Positions 31,001 to 37,014 of a stretch of DNA of 64,000 bases are shown here, piece after piece. Numbering within the stretch: position 1 is the stretch's first letter; the number at the start of each line of letters is the position of its first letter. The notes under the pieces were generated by a model, which ran no database searches, was not told where the DNA came from, and saw nothing but the letters and a program-made list of their open reading frames with translations. This DNA comes from Polydrusus tereticollis (lineage: Eukaryota > Arthropoda > Insecta > Coleoptera > Curculionidae), in assembly GCA_963920685.1 (NCBI GenBank), contig OY987329.1, positions 143,498,469 through 143,562,468 on the forward strand, in the 5' to 3' direction. The position numbers were made by a program, and so were the translations under genes.

Positions 31001-32798
31001 GATCTCAATACGTGTATACTACACTGTATACGCGTATACGAGTAATAATAATATGGTCTGCCGTGCCAAGGGTAAATCGTTAGATCTCGGTATTTCCTTC
31101 GCTAAAACGCGACGCCGGGAAGGAAACCGGCAAAATATTTATTTTCCACGTGTTTGTAGTCGGCGGTTTACGATTGTCTGTCGCGATTTTTCGCCAGGAA
31201 ACGCGCTAGACGGTAGAGGATCTGTCTGACATTTGAGTGTAGTCTTACTTCTTGATGCAAGTTATTGGAAAAAGGATTTTCAACGCTTTCCTTTGATGAA
31301 AAATGGAATATTATTGCAACAGGTAGGCCTACACCAGATTGTAATTTAAAGACAGAAGTGAAGGCGGCTAAAAAATTTACAAGGCATTTTAATAAAAAAT
31401 ATTACGATAAATATAAATGGCTTACTGCATGCAGCACCTTATTAAAATTGTTTTGTTGGCCTTGTTTACTCTTCGTTAATACGAGCGCTAGTGAGAAAAG
31501 TCCTTGGAACTCTTGTGGTTTTTCGGACCTAAACAATTTTCATAAAAACCTCAAATTTAAAAAAAAATCTGGCGGTGCCCACATCCCTTTTTTTACCTGA
31601 AACACGAAAGACCACGTCGTGATATCCAAACTATAAGCTCTAAAATGATACCATCTATCAGGTGCCGTGATATATATATATATATTGTAAATTCAGTTTC
31701 TTTGTTCATAAACAATGTAAATTTACCACATAATAATTACACACCCAGTATCCGTTTAAAATTAAATCAAATTGTGAATTCAAAGTAAAAATGTATAGAT
31801 AGTTTTCTGTATTAGTTTCTGTTATGAAATTTTGTTAACTTGTTTTTAACGACTCTTAGGCAGGGTTGGGTCACTAAAGAATTGGTTTTTGACGGGCAAA
31901 TTACCTAAAAATTAATAAAAAAACATAGGTAGCCATTTAGAAAATAGACGAAATATTAAAAAATCATTGGTACATAATCTCACATTTTCGACAGTACCTA
32001 CATGACAGTATTCTACCTGTATTTAAACGTCGAAAAATTGCCAATATTTGGGCGTGGTCCTCAAAAAACTTTTCGCCTCCGGCGGGCCTACCGGCGATGC
32101 TTCCCCTTTTTCAGAACTCACCGCACGCCCCTGTTTTTTATACTTTCTTTCTGACGGATATTGAACAACTGTGTATTCTAAATTAGACGTCAGGAATGTA
32201 AGTAAGAAGCAAGTAAGAAATACACGATACACTGTCCAAACGTGGTTCACCTTAGTACTCCTTGAGTGACCGTGATGGAAAACGCTATCGTCTCGAAAAT
32301 GTAATCATTTTGTAACGACGACTCATTGACTCTACCTACATTGCTATTATAATATGGCGACATAACGGATATTTCCTGTTTAGCACTTGTCTCTAATCAT
32401 TAAAGGAATCATATTTAATGTAAAGCTGTTGATATAGATCGGTTTTTAATTATTTATCGATGAAATTCTAAAAATACAAAATATTACTTACTGAAAAGTG
32501 CTGTTGCAAGTTTAACCTGAAAAGTGAAAATTACATATAAGCCATAAAAGGCAATGCTATGTAGGAAAGCGAAAACGACGATGTTCCTCCACACAATTTC
32601 CAATTTATACTCTTCTTTGCCATTAGTACTCTCATCACTAAAATTTGTTTTTTTATCACCATGTAATAGATCTGTAGATTTTCTTTTTTGAACATCCGAT
32701 TGTGAATATTTGCTTCCAACATTGTGCGCTGATTGTGCCGTTTGTGATTCTGCTCCTAGAAGGAGACCATGGGTGCTGCCCAATAGATTAGGGGCCAT
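11863..32798 (-). CDS. Acyl-CoA delta-9/delta-11-type desaturase, complete, six coding exons
   Basis: A membrane-bound, di-iron fatty acyl-CoA desaturase of the ER that inserts a double bond into CoA-linked fatty acids using cytochrome b5 electrons. The coding join on the minus strand is 32798-32492, 21550-21402, 18843-18656, 18554-18372, 12390-12181, 12043-11863. All junctions are GT-AG and phases match (1218 nt, 405 aa). Residues 70-93 (WRN then a hydrophobic stretch) form the first membrane segment. The histidine boxes are HRLWAH (119-124), HRVHH (156-160) and HNYHH (296-300); NSAAHFYGTKPYD sits at the end of exon 4. The N-terminus of about 68 hydrophilic residues is longish for the family. 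The start ATG lies 11 bases after an acceptor, so an upstream non-coding exon is expected. The introns hold seven or more transposons. Regiospecificity (delta-9 or delta-11) cannot be read from the sequence. Confidence 0.95.
12181..12390 (-). CDS. Desaturase coding exon 5 (third histidine box)
   Basis: Encodes GEGWHNYHHIFPWDYKAAE, the third histidine box with its conserved context. Acceptor ATTTTAG, donor AAG/GTAAT. Confidence 0.95.
13076..15477 (+). mobile_element. Mariner-type element with about 440-bp inverted repeats
   Basis: Ends CAGGCTGGTCTCT and its inverse AGAGACACCCTG are flanked by TA (13074-13075, 15478-15479). The arms, about 13076-13520 and 15025-15477, are imperfect inverted copies. 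Inside each arm, about 111 bases in, lies another terminus-like GATACAGGGTGG motif (13185 and, inverted, about 15360). A broken transposase lies between the arms. Inserted in desaturase intron 4 (12391-18371). Only 46 bases separate it from the next element. Confidence 0.85.
13820..14878 (+). pseudogene. Mariner-type (DUF4817) transposase pseudogene
   Basis: ATG at 13820 opens MAEGYSSAEMTNILLVFGYC, the DUF4817-type N-terminus of many insect mariners. It meets a stop near 13950, continues through RRLRETGSFTS and a second DNA-binding segment, then stops again near 14130. From 14190 a 164-codon frame has FADEACF (first catalytic Asp) and WFMHDGAPPH (second). Beyond WIGRG the stretch that should hold WP-RSPDL and the third Asp is damaged or deleted. 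The tail resumes in another frame (NNEEELRGRI.. to a stop at 14878). At least three lesions make it inactive. Confidence 0.8.
15524..18277 (-). mobile_element. Tc1-type element with about 503-bp inverted repeats, potentially intact
   Basis: AACTGCTGGCCACTCG (15524) and its inverse (ending 18277) are flanked by TA. The arms 15524-16026 and 17774-18277 are nearly identical. Each arm has terminus-like motifs inside it: TATACGGGGTGATC about 170 bases in (15693 and, inverted, near 18108) and TATACCGGGTCG about 492 bases in (16016 and 17775). The transposase lies between the arms on the minus strand. It sits in desaturase intron 4, next to the mariner at 13076-15477. Near-identical arms argue for a fairly recent insertion. 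Confidence 0.85.
16525..17597 (-). CDS. Tc1-family transposase (DD34E), intact if a 53-bp intron is spliced
   Basis: Cut-and-paste transposase that binds the inverted repeats. Two minus frames, 17597-17262 and 17265-16525, look frameshifted. However, exon 1 reads LNKNNLR up to AAG/GTGAG (donor at 17265) and an acceptor ATTTTAG ends at 17213. Removing 17265-17213 joins the frames as LRARRRAKCVLL, the usual Tc1 junction. The product is then 339 aa, the normal Tc1 length. The paired helix-turn-helix DNA-binding region is N-terminal. The catalytic triad sits in FSDETRF, VDDNAPPH and SPDLNVIEH with 34 residues between the second Asp and the Glu. The intron is inferred from sequence. A true frameshift that happens to make splice sites is the alternative. 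Confidence 0.8.
18372..18554 (-). CDS. Desaturase coding exon 4
   Basis: Encodes YYVPLVIITNMIIPF with further hydrophobic sequence, then HGTWLVNSAAHFYGTKPYDK. Provides the later membrane segments. Donor AA/GTAAGT. Confidence 0.9.
18656..18843 (-). CDS. Desaturase coding exon 3 (second histidine box)
   Basis: Begins VRDHRVHHKFTDTNADPHNA, the second histidine box, which together with exon 2 completes HEWVRDHRVHHK. Ends in ATG AA at donor GTAAGC. Confidence 0.95.
18886..21296 (+). mobile_element. piggyBac-like element, nearly intact
   Basis: Ends CCCTTTCACTGC and GCAGTGAAAGGG are flanked by TTAA on both sides (18882-18885, 21297-21300), the piggyBac signature. Inside the ends, motifs of the form CTGCTCT(A/T)GACGA recur: near 18929 and 18977 on the left and 21210 on the right. 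They are possible subterminal transposase sites. It carries one transposase gene and sits in the desaturase intron between exons 3 and 2, only 42 bases from exon 3. Confidence 0.95.
19177..21013 (+). pseudogene. piggyBac transposase, one intron and one homopolymer frameshift
   Basis: DDD transposase that cuts and joins at TTAA. Exon 1 is 19177-19254 (MANKYLTDKELEE..), followed by an intron 19255-19359 (GTAAGT..GTCTAG). Exon 2 starts with an acidic run (DDDDGSDGD) and covers the N-terminal domain to PHVKKK at a stop near 19791. The frame then shifts by one at a run of ten A (19779-19788) and stays open to 21013. The catalytic Asp residues are seen in CIDESLM, YVDNWYTS and GAVDKSDM. A C-terminal Cys-rich domain (CIVC, CQTC, CIIPC) ends the protein. 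Spliced and counted without one A it would be about 576 aa, the family's normal length. The extra A may be a real lesion or a sequence error. Confidence 0.9.
21402..21550 (-). CDS. Desaturase coding exon 2 (first histidine box)
   Basis: Encodes YFYTFFSGLGITAGAHRLWAH and on to NDIHEW. Acceptor TTTTTTACAG, donor TGG/GTAAGT. Confidence 0.95.
21605..21710. repeat. GC-rich palindromic array (CCCGCACGGTGCGGG)
   Basis: The 23-base palindrome TTTTCCCGCAC-G-GTGCGGGAAAA (21647-21669) is followed by a near copy (about 21671-21693) and a third half-copy. It abuts the left 85-base direct repeat of the tyrosine-recombinase unit and stands out against the AT-rich surroundings. Confidence 0.75.
21711..21795 (+). 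repeat. Left 85-base direct repeat of the tyrosine-recombinase unit
   Basis: Aligns in the same orientation with 23202-23286, with about ten mismatches. Starts ATTAAAT.TTTAGAAATA and ends GCGGAAAGACACTTT. Confidence 0.8.
22041..23171 (+). CDS. Tyrosine recombinase of a Crypton-like element, intact
   Basis: Probably the integrase of a DNA transposon that moves by tyrosine-recombinase chemistry. A 376-codon frame starts at ATG 22041 (MSSIDNFSDDELPEDIL). An in-frame ATG at 22002 would add 13 residues, but that stretch ends in a CAG resembling a splice acceptor. An N-terminal SAM-like core-binding half has the RYEKQYDNFVTWC and YFLEMSKLWKPNTLWSR blocks. The catalytic half has GACRREEL (first Arg), GHSFRRSSATLL (His-x-x-Arg), LGGWKS (Trp in the second His position) and VAEGYLEES (nucleophile Tyr). 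All catalytic positions are present. The C-terminal 80 residues are Ser/Asn-rich and look disordered. No zinc finger is seen. It is flanked by 85-base direct repeats and sits in desaturase intron 1. Confidence 0.85.
   Translation: MSSIDNFSDDELPEDILEAASVANLDLLPKKSIVRYEKQYDNFVTWCEAKNVKAPREEVLLAYFLEMSKLWKPNTLWSRYSMLKSVLKVKKDLDISKYYKVTAYIKRQNVGFRAKKAKVFTQEEIAKFMKEAPDEIFLLIKVVTIFGLAGACRREELTKFTIDDIDDKGDVIIVTINDSKNHSARSFVITKAVNNEIFLNLYRKYANLRPQQTPHRRFFLNYKHGKCSTQCVGINTIGKMPSNIAAYIGLKNPELYTGHSFRRSSATLLANSGEEITNIKRLGGWKSTSVAEGYLEESITHKKNMSNKILNLNSPSSLSYNLEAKTPQFPSSANNSSIPLSLQPSAHQDQLASMASSAINLHNASNCTFNVNISYN
23202..23286 (+). repeat. Right 85-base direct repeat of the tyrosine-recombinase unit
   Basis: Same orientation as 21711-21795, about 88% identical by eye. 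Its end (TGCGGAAAGACACTTT) is the first arm of the hairpin that follows. Confidence 0.8.
23270..23370. repeat. Long GC-rich hairpin, 100 bases
   Basis: Nested pairs: TGCGGAAAGA (23271) with TCTTTCCGCA (23360), CACTTTCCCGCAC (23281) with GTGCGGGAAAGTG (23345), and TTACCCGAAC (23302) with GTTCGGGTAA (23325). The loop holds TCCGCTTCGCGTC. It shares the CCCGCAC motif with the palindromes at 21605-21710 on the other side of the recombinase. Confidence 0.8.
23476..26301 (+). mobile_element. Tc1-type element, intact, with about 720-bp inverted repeats
   Basis: CACTTCTCGTCAAAATTAGC at 23476 and its inverse ending at 26301 are flanked by TA. The arms (about 23476-24197 and 25580-26301) show only a few differences by eye, for example AAGTTCC against AACTC at the 23610/26170 position. 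Terminus-like motifs lie inside each arm: TATACAGGGTGTT 172 bases in (23646) and TATACAGGGGTCG about 503 in (23977), each mirrored in the right arm. The transposase between the arms is uninterrupted, so the element could be autonomous. Confidence 0.9.
24328..25371 (+). CDS. Tc1-family transposase (DD34E), intact
   Basis: A cut-and-paste transposase of 347 aa, full length for Tc1. The N-terminal paired helix-turn-helix lies at about residues 10-110, with LAQRFNVSQANISRVLQRF as first recognition helix region. A GRHR-type AT-hook-like linker (QGQGRHR) comes between the helices. The catalytic core has VLFSDESRF (Asp 1), LMHDNARPH (Asp 2) and SPDLNPIEHLW (Glu), with exactly 34 residues between the last two. 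The GGGSVMVWGG glycine box and a usual ending (RRCHAVIAARGGNTRY) are present. There are no stops or shifts. ATG 24328 is chosen because it starts just before the helix-turn-helix and follows the left arm. It differs from the Tc1 at 15524-18277 in sequence and lacks that copy's intron. Confidence 0.95.
   Translation: MNPIPLRNRSLSKEECAIVVALSQEGFAQIQLAQRFNVSQANISRVLQRFNATGTNSRRQGQGRHRITNPRQDQFIRVQALRTRFTTSTLLRRQYLERYNLPISQSTITRRLAENQIRPYRAATGPLLTREHRRQRLEFAREHLNWQVQDWAHVLFSDESRFCLFSNDRRNMVYRRPGERYAQCNFLTTVSYGGGSVMVWGGISYEDRTELVLLNGGRLTALRYITDVINPQVLPYALFVGEQFMLMHDNARPHVARVVQTHLQEVGIEAINWPSRSPDLNPIEHLWDMMGRRIRALQPQPADLNELAESLNGIWHQIDQGEIQRLILSMPRRCHAVIAARGGNTRY
26302..26789. other. Intron sequence between two transposons, no gene seen
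   Basis: The short frame 26376-26570 has no recognised domain. Confidence 0.4.
27057..28413 (+). pseudogene. Mariner transposase (DD41D spacing) interrupted by a LINE
   Basis: Frame 27057-27812 runs from MDYSVQQRVFCVETYIRSN (DUF4817-type N-terminus) through a helix-turn-helix, MTDEANF (first Asp) and KVVVWCGVGS to NALLFQQD. The LINE then interrupts, and the gene resumes at 28084 with GATAHTARNSM, WPSRSPDLTAPDFFLWG and a C-terminal tail to a stop at 28413. Joined conceptually, 41 residues separate the Asp of QQD from the Asp of PDFF, the spacing of rosa-type (DD41D) mariners. Apart from the insertion no stop or shift is seen, so the element was probably functional when the LINE landed. Confidence 0.9.
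27813..28078 (+). mobile_element. 5'-truncated LINE with poly(A), inside the mariner transposase
   Basis: A 266-base insertion ends in about 26 A. It is flanked by AAGAT (27808-27812 and 28079-28083), a minimum target duplication because the poly(A) hides the exact edge. It encodes the last about 65 residues of a LINE reverse transcriptase ORF (SLWNGLPEIVFP and FKTNVNRFL) with stop at 28018-28020. A diverged relative lies reversed at 1010-1152. Confidence 0.9.
29458..30181 (-). mobile_element. 5'-truncated LINE, reversed, inside the foldback element
   Basis: It interrupts the right arm exactly: flanks TTCATA at 29452-29457 and 30183-30188 are the target duplication. The minus strand encodes a C-terminal LINE segment with PPGFDLPRKTWSTLNRIRTQ and, in a second frame (30007-29591), a downstream CDCGE/HIT..C zinc-knuckle-like region. 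One frame change is needed between them. The 3' tail is an AAATAAATAAAAATAAATA-type repeat at 29458-29480. Confidence 0.85.
30375..30420 (+). ncRNA. Hammerhead-like relic (CTGAGGA core)
   Basis: CTGAGGA (30382-30388), stem II GAAGGT/ACCTTC, GAAA (30406-30409), CATGTA and GACTT are in hammerhead order. CUGAGGA departs from CUGANGA only at the N position, which is permitted. Stem I is weak (GTC/GAC with an offset). The reversed copy at 28755-28792 has lost GAAA. Confidence 0.4.
31265..31600 (+). pseudogene. hAT transposase N-terminal fragment (TTF-type zinc finger)
   Basis: The 111-codon frame contains YDKYKWLTACSTLLKLFCWPC and WNSCGFSDLNNFHKNLK, the pattern of the TTF-type zinc finger at the N-terminus of ZMYM1-like hAT transposases. 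The following DUF4371 and dimerisation regions are absent, and the frame runs into unrelated sequence. ATG 31265 is just the first Met. The natural start may be different. Confidence 0.65.
31826..32060 (+). repeat. Short derivative of the IS630-type element at 37015-39130
   Basis: The left part (GTTAACTTGTTTTTAACGAC and on through GGGTTGGGTCA) matches 37018-37065. The right part (CGACAGTACCTACATGACAG.. to ATTTGGGCG) resembles the right end of that element near 38985-39130. It looks like a MITE made by internal deletion, inserted in the hAT. Confidence 0.45.
32492..32798 (-). CDS. Desaturase coding exon 1 (start)
   Basis: ATG at 32798 opens MAPNLLGSTHGLLLGAES. The exon ends ATALF-A at donor GTAAGT. 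It is preceded by 11 bases of 5' UTR and a poly-pyrimidine CAG acceptor, so the transcript starts in another exon further right that could not be placed. Confidence 0.9.
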
Positions 32799-32908
32799 TT
32801 TTAAGGTACCTGAAAAAAAAAAACGGTATTCACGATGAGCTCGCAATAGAACTACGGCAAATATTGTTCTGAAACTTTATATGCTTAAGTATATTGATAT
32901 GCTCTATA

Positions 32909-33979
32909 GTCTATTTCAAAAGTAGTAGAGTAATAAAATGGGAAACTCCGTCCAGTTCGGCTCAATTTCGGCGTCGGCCATAGGCGCAGGTAAACTTTGT
33001 GCATTAAATTATTTATGATAACTAACCAAAAATTTTAGAGAATTAGGTTAACGGGTATTAAGATAAAATAGTATTGTTAGTAATAATAAAATTTCAAGTA
33101 ATTGCGAAAGAGGACTAGGAGAGGTATGTTTCTGGCCTGAAGTGTCAAAATCGAAATATTGTGTAGGGATTAGTTAGGTAGTAGATTATAAAGTTACGTT
33201 TTGCGTTTAACAGGTACCATTTAACAGGTACCGAGTTTGGTTCTAGCTTCTTTGGCTGGATCATATAAATAGGTGGTAATTTGAAACAAACTTCATATAT
33301 CCTGTGTGTGTATGACCTTAATAAGTATATTTGTTTAGTTTAACGCATCATGGGCGCAAGTGAAAGGATTTGTAGCAAGACACCACACGACATTCAAAAT
33401 GAAAGACGTTAAGCTACTGTTTGATCAAGCCATTAAGGAAGTGACACCAGAGAACTGGCGAAAAGCAGTCCATCATGTCAATAAAGAAGAGGAGAAAATA
33501 TGGGATTTTGACCACCTGATCGATCGGACCGTCGACCCGTTAATTGTAACGTCAAGAGGAGATGACAGTTCCTTAGATGACGAAGAATGTTACGATTTTT
33601 TATAATTTAATTTCTGTATAATGTACTTTTTGTATTTTGTATTTTTTTAAAAATGTTTAATAAAAAATAAGTGTAGCTAATACTATGAACATAATGCCTA
33701 ATTTTTATTCTGTTAAAATAAAATTCTTTCCTTTTTACGAATATCCTACCGGCACGCCTTTGTTACACCATTTTCGGTGTTTGTGAATGGATAACAATAG
33801 GCAAAACCCATAAATTGACCCAAAACCAGGTGGTACTACCTGCACTTGATGAAAACAAAAAATTTTGCAGTGAAATCAATGCCAAATTATGAAAGTGGCT
33901 TAAATATTCGTTGGGTCACTCTGTAGTCCCATTGCATACCTAATGAGCTTTTATTACTCTACACCTTTCTGAAATAGAC
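32909..33979 (+). mobile_element. Pogo-type MITE retaining the last transposase exon
   Basis: GTCTATTTCAAAAGTAGTAG (32909) and its inverse CTACACCTTTCTGAAATAGAC (ending 33979) are flanked by TA. The element is 1.07 kb. It lacks a DDE core but keeps a C-terminal coding exon. Confidence 0.8.
33360..33605 (+). pseudogene. C-terminal piece of a pogo/DDE-type transposase
   Basis: 81 codons: FKMKDVKLLFDQAIKEVTP, then WRKAVHHVNKEEEKIWDFDH and an acidic end DDSSLDDEECYDFL. This is the tail usually found after the DDE_1 catalytic domain in insect pogo-type transposases. There is no catalytic residue. Upstream, ATGGGCGCAAG at 33349 is in another frame. Confidence 0.6.
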
Positions 33980-33989
33980 TATAATTAAC

Positions 33990-35355
33990 TAATATATAAA
34001 CATGATTCCGTTATACCGGAAGTAGCTGTCGACTTAAAATATGTAATTACAAAATAATGCTTTTTATTTCATTATTGGAGTAAATTTTATAGGACATGCT
34101 ATTTGCTTAGGTCTACCAGTTCTTCTTGCTATTATTTTCTCAATGCATAATGATAAAAAAACATCCCATATAATATTTTTTACCTGGGCTCAAATTATTT
34201 TACTATTGTATTGCAACAAAATTAACAGTTCTCAAAATTCTCTAAGCTTAACATATGATGTGTCAGGGTGGTCACAATTAAGGGTGCATTGCGAATAAAT
34301 TTAAACTGAACACTTTCTTATTTTAAATAGAGCGCTGTGTATGTGATTATTTTATTTGACAAATTAGTTGCTGTTTAAATTAAGTTTACACTTATCTTTA
34401 CTTATATTAACCGGCATTTACCGCGTTTCCTAAGACATACAAATTTATTCCAAAAATACTCTCTTCCCCAAGCTTGATATCGGAATATCGATAAACTTAG
34501 AAAGTTTGAATAATATTCTTAGTAGTTTATCCAAAAGTTCTAATAAACGCTCCTCGTATTCAAAATCTGAGGTTATTGTCAAAAAATGTAAAAATATATG
34601 AAAAATAGCCAAAGGGCTAGTAAAAGTTTACGAGTGCCTGCGTATAGTATATTTGGTTACAATTAGAGTCAAGGTTTTCGACAGGTTGAAAACTGGCACA
34701 AAAGTCCATTATAAAATAAAGAAATCATAAAAACCCGTCTTTTCGACCTTTTGTATCATTATTTGTTGCACAATAGGGGTCAACAAAATGATATTGTTAC
34801 ATAAAGAAATTTTAAAGTACACGGATTAATTAAATTTGTTTCGACCATGACATCTTACATATTGAACGTTTATTATTTATTTATAATTACTACATTAAAT
34901 ATTTGCTTTTAGATGTTAAAAAATAAATTATCTTACTTATTTTATTATTATTATTATTATAGGTTAAATCCCTTTGTTCATTTCATTTTCAGATAAATTA
35001 TTGTTTGTTGTGGTCAAGAGGTGGATAAAATTTTTGTATATTAAACTGTCCAAACATTATTTAACCACTATATTTTTCTGCAACTATTTTACAATTTCTG
35101 AATTCAAAAACCCTCTAACTCAACTGACTAACTAGAGGTTTGATGATATGGCGTTTAAAAAAGTGTACAGCAATTTTAATTGGTTCAACAACCCCGTCTC
35201 TGCATCACACAAGATGATTTCGTTTAGAAACGTGGGGAAAGATTTTCAAGGTTAGCTTAATTAATGCAATTTCAAAAATCCACTTTCTGAAACCAAACTT
35301 CCACTTCCTTTTTGGAAATCTTAAGGACTTCAGTGTTTAACAGAAAGAAGAAGAG
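33990..35355. other. No recognised gene
   Basis: AT-rich sequence with a short ATT/TTA microsatellite at about 34943-34962. No open frame with recognisable domains. Confidence 0.5.
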
Positions 35356-35359
35356 AGAA

Positions 35360-36066
35360 CAATAAATTACAGGTACTATATGTGAAAATTCAAAGCATAA
35401 CAAACAAACTTGAGGAAGTGCAGTGTTTACTGGAGGTCAATGAATGTGACGATTTGCTGGAAGCTGGAAGTGGAGACTAAGTCGTGGCTATATGAAATCG
35501 AGGGCATCAGGCTTTACATTCTTGCAGCGGAGAAGCATCAATCTATATTGAAAATGGTATTCACCATAGAGAATTGTGTAAATCCAGTCCAGAGGATGAT
35601 CCTAGCTGGATTTGTGGGCAAATAGATAAGTAAAAATAACAACATTAAATAAACCACCACCCATATTGTTAAACGAGTTACATATAATGGGATTTAGGGG
35701 CAATATGTATAACATAATTAAATCGTATTACCACTGTGATCAATTCATTGAAGTCTTTGAAAGTATTGTACGGCATTCAAAAAATCACCCTATAGTAGGA
35801 GATTTCAACTTAAATTTATTTGATATACATAATAACGTAAATAACTTTAGATATTTACTTATGATAAATAATTATGTTACTAAAAGTACAATTGGTCATG
35901 AGAATGCTACTAGAGTATTTATTGATACTAAAAGCGTAATTGATTATGAACTGGCAAATCAAATCGGCAGTCGATACTGCTCTTTGATTGCAGTGGAATA
36001 TAATTCTTTATCAGACCATAATATAAAATTGATATTTAGCATCCAGGTCAATGTAAAAATATTTTA
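35360..36066 (+). pseudogene. LINE endonuclease fragments, rearranged
   Basis: At 35368-35450 a frame reads like the start of an AP-endonuclease domain (LYVKIQSITNKLEEVQCLLE), followed by stops. After a short RT-like piece (LLNELHIMGFRGNMYNIIKS, 35666-35725) comes HPIVGDFNLNLFDIH with an SDHN motif (35760-36060), the end of an endonuclease domain. The order (EN start, RT piece, EN end) is not natural, so this is a scrambled or multiply deleted copy. Confidence 0.6.
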
Positions 36067-36247
36067 ACCTAAAATGATATACAAAACCAAACGGATCATA
36101 GAAAACTCAAAACTCTATTCAGACAAAAATAAAATAGCAACATTCAAACTTTTTAAGAGTTTATTGATATATGTAATTGGTTCAAGTAGAGAGGAGATTT
36201 TTTATTTTTCGATCCCCCCCCCCTAACTAATAAAATAACACCTGTTC

Positions 36248-36900
36248 TTAGACCTTCTTCTTCCTCCGGGAAGTTTTTGCAAATCTGCTGATCACCTTTT
36301 CACTATTAATATGAATATTTCTATGATTATGCATAAGGGCAAGACCGAGGAGGCGACTTTCCTGCATGGTTAATCTTAAATACGTTTTAAGGCGCCGCAA
36401 TGCCGAGAATAATCTCTCAGCAGATACATTGGTCACGTTGCAAGGACCAGTAGAAATTCGTTTATAATAGGAAATGCATCGTTACCGCACCTAGCCAAGA
36501 CGTCTACAACAGTTGTTGACAAATATTCTCCCCGTCCTTTTACCGCATTCATTTCTCTCGCACTGACGAAATTTCATCCCTCAGCAGAACAGGAGCAACA
36601 CCCTGATTGACATCAAGTAGCAGTCAAAAGTGGTCCAGCATGGACTTGATAACCTTGTCTTCTTCTTCACCAACACAGGTATTAAGAATATTTTCTGGAG
36701 TTAAAAGCTGCCAACGTTTTAACTAAAAATCTTTCACGCAGATCTGTACGTACAAAGTCTAGAAAGGGTGCATAGATTGACACTCTGTAGTATTCCTCGA
36801 CTGAGAATTGCACCCATTGCTTTTCTTGAGAGTAATGGTATTGTTCTTTTACAGCATCATTAAGTATTATTAACTATTATCGCTTCCATCAATCTGTCAA
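36248..36900 (-). pseudogene. hAT transposase C-terminal relic
   Basis: Minus strand: NVSAERLFSALRRLKTYLR and LLGLALMHNHRNI (36436-36248) are the hAT dimerisation signature with its conserved tail. Upstream, in another frame, AFPIINEFLLVLAT (about 36475-36435) is the expected preceding block. Further upstream to about 36900 only scattered similarity remains. A run of nine C lies at 36222-36230 beyond the C-terminus. Confidence 0.65.
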
Positions 36901-37014
36901 AGTAGGCAATAGTGGCCTCGAAAAATTAAAAGTATGGTTTATGTATGGATTCATGATACGTTCTATATACATTTTTTAATTAAATTTTTAAACAAAGCAA
37001 GCACCTGAAATGAA

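Larger units (their letters stand above)
30808..32133 (+). mobile_element. Deleted hAT element with perfect 8-bp target duplication
   Basis: CAGTGGCGTGCGGT (30808) and the inverse ACCGCACGCCCCTG (ending 32133) are flanked by TTTTTTAT on both sides (30800-30807, 32134-32141). Length 1.33 kb. Only the zinc-finger start of the transposase remains, so it is non-autonomous. It is in desaturase intron 1. Confidence 0.9.
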
